A DNA stretch of 64,000 bases, taken from positions 434,001 through 498,000 of the forward strand of contig NZ_CP044227.1 in the NCBI RefSeq assembly GCF_008727735.1, read 5' to 3'. The first letter of the stretch is position 1. The number at the start of each line of letters is the position of its first letter. A program made the translations under genes and the position numbers. This DNA is from Flintibacter sp. KGMB00164. GTDB lineage: Bacteria; Bacillota; Clostridia; Oscillospirales; Oscillospiraceae. A model generated the notes under the pieces. The model was given only the letters and a program-made list of their open reading frames with translations. It was not told the DNA's origin and ran no database searches. This document shows positions 33,601-39,378 of this stretch, piece after piece.

Positions 33601-35190
33601 CTGCTGGTGGATGATATCATCAACAGCAGCGGCACAGACCGCGAGACTGCGCTGAAAGACAAAGCAGAGGAATACTTTGAGCAACAGGGTATTGCGGCAG
33701 ACTATTCCTACCAGTTCAAGTATCTGGACCTGGTGGACCGGAACAACGGCAATGCCTTGGTAAATGCGTCGAATCCTGTGACGGTATCCTGGCCGATCCC
33801 GGCGGGAGTGGAACTTTCTGATGAGATCAACTTCAAGGTCTTGCACTTCAAGGACATGAACCGGGAGGACAGCGATCTTTCCGGCTGTACGGTAGAGGAA
33901 ATCACACCGACCGTAGAGAACGGATATGCCACCTTCTCCATTGCGCCTAAAACTGCGGTCGGCGGCGGTTTCTCCCCCTTTGCTCTTGCCTGGGGGAAAA
34001 AGGAACCTACGCCTGCTACCTACAAGCTGACCTATCATGCAAATGATGGAACAAATCGAACCAGTGCCACAAGCCATACATCTGGTGCAGAGGCGGTAGT
34101 TGCGAACAGCTTGTGGAATCGTACCGACTATGTCTTTACCAGCTGGAACACGGCGGCAGATGGCAGCGGAACTTCCTATACTTCTGGTGCTTCTATTACA
34201 ATGACCAGCAGTATAGAACTCTACGCTCAGTGGCGATATACAGGCGGTACCGTTGATCCTGATCCCGATCCTACGGAGCACACTCTGCGGTATGAGACCA
34301 ATAGCAGTGAGATGGTCCAGTCTGAGACAAAGAAGGTATCCTGGACGAAGAAGTATGGGGATCTGCCGACTCCCCAGCGAGATGGCTATACCTTTGCAGG
34401 CTGGTACCGAAACAGTACTCTGACTATGCCTATCACTGGTGACGTAAAGGTCTACGGCACTGTGACCATCTATGCCAAGTGGAACAAAACTGTGGTTGAC
34501 CCCGATGACACGGGCGTGTCCGACTGGCTGGATACTCAGGATCACCGGCTGTATCTGGTGGGCTATCCCGATAGCACCTTCGGTCCCGACCGGAACATGA
34601 CCCGTGCCGAGGTGGCCCAGATGTTCTATGCCCTGCTGCTGGATCAGGATGTAAGGATTACCCAGACCTTCTCTGATGTGCCCGCTGACGCCTGGTACAC
34701 CACGGCGGTGAACACCCTGGCCAGCCTGGGCATGATGGACGGCTATCCCGACGGTACTTTCCATCCCAATGCCCCCATTACCCGGGCGGAGTTCGCCACC
34801 GTAGCCCTGGCCTTTGCCTATGAGCCTGAGAAGGCCTCCTGCGACTACTATGATGTGTTCTACAACACCTGGTACTACCCCTATGTGGCCCAGGCAACCA
34901 GCTATGACTGGATCGGCGGCTACCCCGACGGTAGCTTCCGGCCCAACAACTTCATCACCCGTGCCGAAGTGACGGTCATTGTCAACAATATGTTGGGCCG
35001 CAGCGCAGACGAGCGATACATTGACCGCAATGCAGATAAGCTGGTGTATTTTACAGACCTGACGGACAAGTATTGGGCTTACTACACCATCATGGAGGCC
35101 ACCAACAGTCACGACTATACAAAAGAAGGCAACACGGAGTCTTGGATCAAGCTTAATTACATGCAAAATTATAAGGGCCTACAAGCTTGA
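30637..35190 (+). CDS. Large SLH-anchored surface protein with beta-helix and InlB repeats
   Basis: 1517-aa exported protein. The signal peptide MKKRIVAVFLGICMIVSFLPVSALA is followed by a DUF1565-like start (VWIDGINGDDDNNGSS...TIQKAMELAGEGGTIIV) and a right-handed beta-helix with repeated N-G-G/D-G-S turns (about residues 45-410). Next come InlB-type B-repeats: HKITYEYEGD..FSGW (about 670-750), YKLTYHANDG..YAQWR (about 1128-1203) and LRYETNSSE..YAKWNK (about 1212-1287). Three SLH domains follow (about 1292-1470; GYPDSTFGPDRNMTRAEVA, GYPDGTFHPN, GYPDGSFRPN), and a tail WAYYTIMEATN shared with the lectin protein. ATG 30637 is used: GGAAGG lies 5-6 nt upstream and the signal peptide begins there. 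Confidence 0.9.
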   Translation: MKKRIVAVFLGICMIVSFLPVSALAVDDPMDNGLENVVPTSPSVGREVWIDGINGDDDNNGSSKDKPVKTIQKAMELAGEGGTIIVKDTVTIEDENNLVLENVTIKRMDDDATGAWDEILIKNSSVTLKNITLDGNKDGQPAENEKDGYLLNITNSNVTIEDGTVICNYAGYAAMYVYGSDVTMNGGEFTGNEAHPNGGNSYGTVCITDDSTFVMNDGSIHDNTAYSEGAGAFYICYDNSAKLDIHGGVITKNSGKRGAIYNWGGVLTIDGGEITKNEGNQAGAIGMYGYRTQDFYLPKTTISGTEESPVIIASNDGAAIDVSGGTLNITGKVEITNNSGLYIEPGNVTIGEGVILCNNRKSTSWDICFYEGTLTLPDAAGMKQTYGDSGYFIDGWYRDDWEATVENTLVAVDQPLVATGFHGVHYVLVAAYTAHRVIYYNYQSGTVGAELPTSGLPVQPIDTKAYLPGDTAPLKQPSKTRFVGPKNSDPDAPMGVWTFEGWKYNSWNGIYGTGSEYTVENYVDGSVTMDAPYLVKRPDTSWGSNGTGVMLTGIWEWSQEDVPWYYEVYYETFNEYGGTQWNLLAQEECGPTDPTANVSIVPEKIVTTHQNELEQNDILTGDPEQLGTHYVFDENYPSNYSQKQRLSAQAGDASKENPLKIYFKSAEHKITYEYEGDVPDGATDELPAQKTARYRQTVNLDEPELIGYTFSGWSVKEPNGAQKLLEDGELTMPNTDVTLVGSWTERDPAVISPADMTVYMGGEAGYDGILDANGNVTSSDSLPEPFFKIDLPGVDPEDTIYYVILTAEKEYDDNCYYSDYWQLLPCGEGTDLYRSIFFNCYMSSGEDEQEIELSGPPIRFTQGNDVKTTDTFTPGENLHQTLTMEIWENLATADMAALYYSGKDSNDEDINGACKVAFQPGTLTVRGTTENPQYAEINAESITEGTISAAAPEGTTYTYYVDGQDIPVWDDALEGEDGGGMTNDMDIALLVDDIINSSGTDRETALKDKAEEYFEQQGIAADYSYQFKYLDLVDRNNGNALVNASNPVTVSWPIPAGVELSDEINFKVLHFKDMNREDSDLSGCTVEEITPTVENGYATFSIAPKTAVGGGFSPFALAWGKKEPTPATYKLTYHANDGTNRTSATSHTSGAEAVVANSLWNRTDYVFTSWNTAADGSGTSYTSGASITMTSSIELYAQWRYTGGTVDPDPDPTEHTLRYETNSSEMVQSETKKVSWTKKYGDLPTPQRDGYTFAGWYRNSTLTMPITGDVKVYGTVTIYAKWNKTVVDPDDTGVSDWLDTQDHRLYLVGYPDSTFGPDRNMTRAEVAQMFYALLLDQDVRITQTFSDVPADAWYTTAVNTLASLGMMDGYPDGTFHPNAPITRAEFATVALAFAYEPEKASCDYYDVFYNTWYYPYVAQATSYDWIGGYPDGSFRPNNFITRAEVTVIVNNMLGRSADERYIDRNADKLVYFTDLTDKYWAYYTIMEATNSHDYTKEGNTESWIKLNYMQNYKGLQA

Positions 35191-35249
35191 AAAAATCTAA
35201 GCTTTGACCAAATGGTGAACTATTAGAGGGGAAAACAGATGATTTATCG

Positions 35250-35632
35250 CCCCTTTTGTTCCACCGGCGGTTAAACCACCGCCAAATCCAATACCGCTAT
35301 CCGCCGAAAAGGCGCAGACAACCAACTGGTTGTCTGCGCCTCATTTATTTCTCGACACATTATCCGAGTATTCTGCTGGAAACTCTGGGAGACATTGAGG
35401 TGGAATATGGAGGTGTGGATTGATTTTGCACTGTCCTATCCCAATCCGAAAAAACGCTGAAAATTTAGAAAAAATTGCAATTTGGCGAAAAAAGATGCTT
35501 CTGCCGCTCCACCTCGTGGTTTTTGTTGACCAGCCAAAAATCAACGAAAATCAAAGGAAGGACCAATATGTTTAAATGCAATAGTGACTATGCTCTGAAT
35601 TAAAAGGTTCCGGACACCATCAAATGTAAAAA
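35250..35632 (+). repeat. 380-bp direct repeat, copy 2
   Basis: Counterpart of 29277-29655, starting about 60 bp after the large SLH gene and ending inside the second copy of the SDYALN frame. It carries the better-preserved version of the terminator hairpin (35311-35340). Confidence 0.8.
35311..35352 (+). terminator. Terminator of the large SLH gene, inside repeat copy 2
   Basis: The perfect 14-bp arms ggcgcagacaacca and tggttgtctgcgcc, with a 2-nt centre, are followed by tcatttatttct. It lies 121 bp after the stop codon. Confidence 0.8.
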
Positions 35633-35790
35633 CACTACTGGAATACATATCCGTCTGACCCGTGCCGACTTCTCAAGCGCAGAGAAGTTTGAAAAACAGA
35701 AATGCTCGAGAAGCTCTGCGCAATGGCAGCAGAGTGCCAAGACCATGATATATCACAATATAGAAAAGACAGACCTGTGTAAACAAGTCT
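35578..35790 (+). pseudogene. Conjugative-element ORF (SDYALN N-terminus), copy 2, nonsense-mutated
   Basis: The frame from ATG 35578 reads MFKCNSDYALN, TAA, KVPDTIKCKNTTG, then HIRLTRADFSSAEKFEKQK, which matches the next block of the same conjugative-element family (IRLTREDF..EEEF-type), before degenerating into the tRNA-Ala gene. It retains more of the protein than copy 1 but has an in-frame stop at codon 12. It supports a mobile element ending at this tRNA. Confidence 0.65.
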
Positions 35791-35795
35791 GTCTT

Positions 35796-35871
35796 TGGTG
35801 GACCTGATGGGATTCGAACCCACGACCTCTCGGATGCGAACCGAACGCGCTCCCAACTGCGCTACAGGCCC
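35796..35871 (-). tRNA. tRNA-Ala, anticodon CGC
   Basis: 76-nt cloverleaf including an encoded CCA. The acceptor arm GGGCCTG pairs with CAGGTCC and has the G3:U70 wobble that identifies alanine tRNAs. The D-arm is GCGC-AGTTGGGA-GCGC; the anticodon stem TTCGG/CCGAG encloses TTCGCAT with anticodon CGC; the T-arm is GTGGG-TTCGAAT-CCCAT. It is an intact gene on the minus strand and a likely integration target for the mobile element remains to its left on the map. Confidence 0.95.
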
Positions 35872-36032
35872 AGATATTCAATTCAGCTTTTGTATTATAC
35901 CAGATTTTTAAAAAATGTAAAGCCCAATTTTGAAGATATCTATGAGAAGCGGCCAGATTTGGAAAAATAGGTTGCCATTTTGGGGGAAGTATAGTAAAAT
36001 ACAGTCTAGCTTGTTTTGCACTTCGGCGCAAA

Positions 36033-36309
36033 GCAAGGCCGCACTAGTTGGGGAGATAGCGGTGCCCTGTACCTGCAACCCGCTACAGCAGGGATGAATC
36101 CCGGCCCCCGGACGTGCGATGTGTCGTCTGACCTGGAAAAGCAGTGATGATAGACCGGTCCCGCGCAACGTGGCCCCGTGAACCGTGTCAGGCGGGGAAC
36201 CGAGCAGCACTAAGCGGCAAGCCGCGTGTGCCGTGGGGTTACTGTTCTTGAGCCGGCTGTCCAGGTAACGGGCATACCGCGCGCTTCAAAGGCCGGTGTG
36301 CGGCCTTGC
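36033..36309 (+). ncRNA. ffs: Signal recognition particle RNA, long Firmicute type
   Basis: The terminal arms gcaaggccgcac (36033-36044) and gtgcggccttgc (36298-36309) pair perfectly and define a 277-nt RNA. The 5' Alu-like part agttggggagatagcggtgccctgt is followed by the S-domain with gtgaaccgtgtcagg, a GGAA tetraloop on cgg/ccg, and agcagcactaag, the Ffh-binding helix. A T-run follows directly. The position just upstream of dnaX is the same as in B. subtilis (scr-dnaX). Confidence 0.95.
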
Positions 36310-36347
36310 TTTTCGCCGAAGTTTTCTTTTTTCGAGGTGATTTTAAC

Positions 36348-38129
36348 GTGTATCAGGCCCTGTACCGCAAGTGGCGCCCCCGCACCTTTGACGACGTGGT
36401 GGGGCAGGAGCATATCACCCAGACCCTGAAGCAGCAGGTGTCCGGCGGACGGCTGAGCCACGCCTACCTGTTCACCGGAACCCGGGGAACCGGAAAGACC
36501 ACCTGCGCCAAGATCCTGTCCCGGGCGGTGAACTGTCAAAGCCCGGTCAATGGCAACCCCTGCAACCAGTGCCCCGCCTGCCTGGGCATTGAGAACGGGT
36601 CTATCCTGGACGTGCTGGAGCTGGACGCCGCCTCCAACAACGGCGTGGATCAGGTTCGAGCCCTGCGGGACGAGGCGGTATACACCCCCGCGGCGGTGAA
36701 AAAGCGGGTCTACATTGTGGACGAGGTGCACATGCTCTCCACCCCCGCCTTCAATGCACTGCTGAAGATTTTGGAGGAGCCTCCGGCCCACCTGATGTTT
36801 ATCCTGGCCACCACCGAGCTTCATAAGGTGCCTGCCACCATCAAGTCCCGGTGCCAGCAGTTTTCCTTTAAGCGCATCCTGCCCGGCCAGATCGCTCAGC
36901 GTCTGGGATATGTGGCCCAGCAGGAGGGAATTGACCTGACAGAAGAGGGAGCCGCTCTGCTCTCCCGCCTGGCCGACGGCGGCCTGCGGGACGCTTTGTC
37001 CCTGCTGGACCAGTGCGCCGGAGGCGGACAGCGGGTAGACGAGCAGGAGATTCTGGACACCCTGGGCCTGGCAGGTAATCTGGAGACCGCCAAGCTCATG
37101 GGTCAGCTGGCCCAGCGGGATACCGCCGCAGCGTTGGAGACCCTGTCCCGCCTGTACCGCAACGGAAAGGATGTAGGCTCGGTGCTCTCCGAGCTTTCCG
37201 GCCTGGCCCGGGATCTGCTGCTGCGCAAGACCGCGCCCCGGGGTGGAGCCGCCCTGCTTACCGGCGGATATGATGAGTCCACCATGCGAGCCCTGGGCGA
37301 ACAGTTTACTGCCCAGCGGCTGCTGCAGATTTTGAAAACCTTACAGGAGACACTGCCTGAACTGAGCCGCAGTGTCAACCGCCGTACTGACGCGGAACTG
37401 TGTCTTATCCGGCTCAGCGACGAGGGACTGGACGAGTCCTTTGCAGGCCTGTCCGCCCGGGTAGCCCGGCTGGAGGAACAGCTGGCCAAGGGTGTGCCCG
37501 TCCAGGCACAGCCGGCCCAGAGTGCTCCGTCCGCGCCTGTGCAGGCGCCGGTCAAGCCGGCGGTTGAGGATACGCCTCCCTGGGAGGAGGAACGTCCGCC
37601 TCTGCCTCCGGAACCGGAAGAGGAGCCCTCCTGGCCTGAGCCGGAGGCTGTTCTGGCCAGCGCACCCGTACCCCAGGCTCCGGCTCCCACGGTCCAGGTG
37701 CCCCCTGCTCAGGCAGCTCCTGCGCAGTCAGCTCCGGCTGGGGGAATGCAGGGCGGAACCTCTGCCTTCTGGCCCTCCTTTGTGGCCGGACTGCGGGGCA
37801 AGGTGCCTGCCTCGGTACTGCCTTACCTGAATAACCCCGCCAAGGTCACCGGCGTGTGGAAAAACAAGGCTTTGACCCTGTGGACGGATACCGAGTTCAC
37901 CCGGGCCATGCTGAATAAACCCCCGGTCCTTCAGGGCCTGGCCCAGGCAGCCGATGTCTGCTTTGGTGTAACCGGCGCCCGGGTATCGGTGATCGCAGGA
38001 AAACCCCCGGCAGAGGATCTGGCCGCTCCGGCGCCTGCTGCGCAGGCTGTTCCGGCACAGGGGAGCGGGGATGCTCTGGATGCCCTGCTGGCCTTTGGGG
38101 AGAAGTTTGACAACATTAAAATACAGTAA
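36348..38129 (+). CDS. dnaX: DNA polymerase III subunit gamma/tau
   Basis: 593-aa clamp-loader ATPase that assembles the replicase on primed DNA. Start is GTG 36348 (VYQALYRKWRPRTFDDVVGQ), 8 nt after GAGGTG; the upstream frame has no site. Walker A is GTRGTGKTT, followed by the zinc-binding Cys cluster (C...PCNQCPAC), the Walker B VYIVDEVHML, the SRC arginine finger in IKSRCQQF, and the domain III region to about residue 370. A Pro/Ala/Glu-rich linker (about 385-480) precedes the tau-type C-terminal domain. It sits between the SRP RNA and ybaB, the conserved Firmicute order. Confidence 0.97.
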   Translation: MYQALYRKWRPRTFDDVVGQEHITQTLKQQVSGGRLSHAYLFTGTRGTGKTTCAKILSRAVNCQSPVNGNPCNQCPACLGIENGSILDVLELDAASNNGVDQVRALRDEAVYTPAAVKKRVYIVDEVHMLSTPAFNALLKILEEPPAHLMFILATTELHKVPATIKSRCQQFSFKRILPGQIAQRLGYVAQQEGIDLTEEGAALLSRLADGGLRDALSLLDQCAGGGQRVDEQEILDTLGLAGNLETAKLMGQLAQRDTAAALETLSRLYRNGKDVGSVLSELSGLARDLLLRKTAPRGGAALLTGGYDESTMRALGEQFTAQRLLQILKTLQETLPELSRSVNRRTDAELCLIRLSDEGLDESFAGLSARVARLEEQLAKGVPVQAQPAQSAPSAPVQAPVKPAVEDTPPWEEERPPLPPEPEEEPSWPEPEAVLASAPVPQAPAPTVQVPPAQAAPAQSAPAGGMQGGTSAFWPSFVAGLRGKVPASVLPYLNNPAKVTGVWKNKALTLWTDTEFTRAMLNKPPVLQGLAQAADVCFGVTGARVSVIAGKPPAEDLAAPAPAAQAVPAQGSGDALDALLAFGEKFDNIKIQ

Positions 38130-38153
38130 CACAGAATAAGGAGTGTTTTGGCT

Positions 38154-38501
38154 ATGGCAAAGGGATTTAACAGCCGCGGACTGGGCGGCATGGGCGGCGG
38201 CATGAACATGAACATGATCAAGCAGGCCCAGAAGATGCAGCAGGACATGATGAAGATGCAGCAGGAGCTGCAGGAGAAGGAGTACACCGCGGCTGCCGGC
38301 GGCGGCGTGGTCACTGCCACCGTCAACGGCAAGCACGAGCTGAAGAATCTGGAGATCGACCCCGAGGCCGTGGATCCCGATGATGTGGAGATGCTCCAGG
38401 ATCTCATTGTGGCCGCAGTGAACGAGGCCATGCGCAGCGCCGATAACGACGCCTCCAGCTCCATGCAGAAGCTGACCGGCGGACTGGGCCTGCCCTTCTG
38501 A
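38154..38501 (+). CDS. ybaB: YbaB/EbfC family nucleoid-associated protein
   Basis: 115-aa DNA-binding protein of the YbaB/EbfC family. The Gly/Met-rich N-terminus (SRGLGGMGGGMNMNM) leads into the helix AQKMQQDMMKMQQELQEKEYTAAAGGGVV and the beta sheet VTATVNGKHELKNLEIDPEAVDPDD, closing with SSSMQKLTGGLGLPF. It starts 25 bp after dnaX, the usual partner. AAGGAG at 38138-38143 suits either TTG 38148 (5 nt) or ATG 38154 (11 nt); I use the ATG. recR, often next, is absent here. Confidence 0.95.
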   Translation: MAKGFNSRGLGGMGGGMNMNMIKQAQKMQQDMMKMQQELQEKEYTAAAGGGVVTATVNGKHELKNLEIDPEAVDPDDVEMLQDLIVAAVNEAMRSADNDASSSMQKLTGGLGLPF

Positions 38502-38612
38502 AAATGGATCAACAAACGGGACGGTTTCCTTGCTGGGGAGCCGTTCCGTTTTGTATTAAACATACAAAATGTTTAAAAGGGCAGAGAAATTCAAAAAAAG
38601 GTGACTTTTTTC

Positions 38613-38641
38613 TTTACAGACTGGAAAAAATGTGATATAGT
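38613..38641 (+). promoter_or_regulatory. rpsO promoter
   Basis: TTTACA (38613-38618), a 17-nt spacer and TATAGT (38636-38641) form a near-consensus vegetative promoter, starting the rpsO transcript about 120 nt before its ATG. Confidence 0.78.
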
Positions 38642-38647
38642 ATCCCA

Positions 38648-38767
38648 GCGTGAAATCACGCGCGCCCATCCGCTTCGTTGCGGGGTACGGCCTGTCCAAG
38701 AGGGCAGGGCTTCACCCGCCCGTTACGCAGCTCTTTGGGCAGAATAATAAGAAAGGTGGAAATTCCC
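38648..38767 (+). promoter_or_regulatory. rpsO leader, candidate S15 autoregulatory RNA
   Basis: A 120-nt GC-rich leader between the promoter and rpsO contains a hairpin gcctgtcc-aagag-ggcagggc (about 38691-38711) and the ribosome site AAAGGTGG. Such structured leaders bind surplus S15 in many bacteria. The specific S15 motif is not certain from sequence alone. Confidence 0.45.
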
Positions 38768-39034
38768 ATGATTCGTAAGGACGAAAAGACTGCCGTTATT
38801 GAGGCCAACCGCACTCACCCCACTGACACCGGTTCTCCCGAGGTTCAGATCGCCATTCTGACCGCTCGCATCAACGAGCTGACCGAGCACCTGAAGGTCC
38901 ACAAGCAGGACAACCACTCCCGTCGTGGCCTGCTGAAGATGGTCGGTAAGCGCCGCAAGATGCTGGACTATCTGATGGCTAAGGACATCGAGCGTTACCG
39001 TGCTATCATCGCCAAGCTGGGCATCCGTAAGTAA
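38768..39034 (+). CDS. rpsO: 30S ribosomal protein S15
   Basis: 88-aa protein of the small subunit's central domain, binding 16S rRNA helices 20-22. Diagnostic motifs: [36 protein letters not shown] and [13 protein letters not shown]. The start is ATG 38768, 8 nt after AAAGGTGG and matching the family length. pnp follows 344 bp downstream, the conserved rpsO-pnp pair. Confidence 0.98.
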   Translation: MIRKDEKTAVIEANRTHPTDTGSPEVQIAILTARINELTEHLKVHKQDNHSRRGLLKMVGKRRKMLDYLMAKDIERYRAIIAKLGIRK

Positions 39035-39042
39035 GTTTTGCC

Positions 39043-39074
39043 GCATAGGGCAGCGTTTTAACGCGCTGCCCTAT
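39043..39074 (+). terminator. Hairpin after rpsO (terminator or processing stem)
   Basis: The arms catagggcagcg and cgctgccctatg pair around ttttaacg. The tail is ttcgcatc, without a real T-run, so partial read-through into pnp is likely. Confidence 0.6.
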
Positions 39075-39378
39075 GTTCGCATCTAAAACAAACCAAAAAC
39101 CGGGAGCGATCCCGCTTTTTTAGCAGTTGAATATGAGCCGAAGCGCGTAGGATAGGCGCGCAGGGGAGCTTGGACCGGAGCGACGGATACAAACCAAGGC
39201 AGGCAAAGCCGGACTGTTTGTGTCCGGAGTCGCAGGGAAAGCGACCCGGCCGCGCGCCCAATCCGCAGCGTGACAATGCCGAAGCGCGTAGGATAGGCAA
39301 GGCCCACGTTTCGACTCGTATTCAAGTGCTAAAAGGTGAGACCTCCCGGGCAAATCAATACAAAAGGAGGATTACCAA
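39075..39378 (+). ncRNA. Structured pnp leader with an internal 21-bp direct repeat
   Basis: The element gccgaagcgcgtaggata-ggc occurs at 39137-39157 and again at 39278-39298, exactly repeated. Between them are hairpins cggac-tgtttgt-gtccg and gtcgc-agggaaa-gcgac. The 304 nt hold no coding frame with a ribosome site until AAAGGAGG for pnp. PNPase mRNAs are self-regulated through leader structure in some bacteria; whether this one is, or whether a separate small RNA is made, is unknown. Confidence 0.5.

Noticed and set aside
33166-35166. 666-codon frame antisense to the large SLH protein
   Set aside because: The plus strand has a signal peptide, InlB repeats and SLH domains; the minus frame has none.
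35635-35856. A 73-codon frame starting MGARSVRIREV, with a near-copy at 22986-23315
   Set aside because: The shared peptide is the translation of the tRNA-Ala gene and its decayed copy, not a protein.
36660-36740. Possible programmed frameshift in dnaX (A-rich run near 36700)
   Set aside because: The run is only gtgaaaaagcg, with no following hairpin or early stop in the -1 frame of the E. coli kind, so a gamma/tau frameshift cannot be supported.
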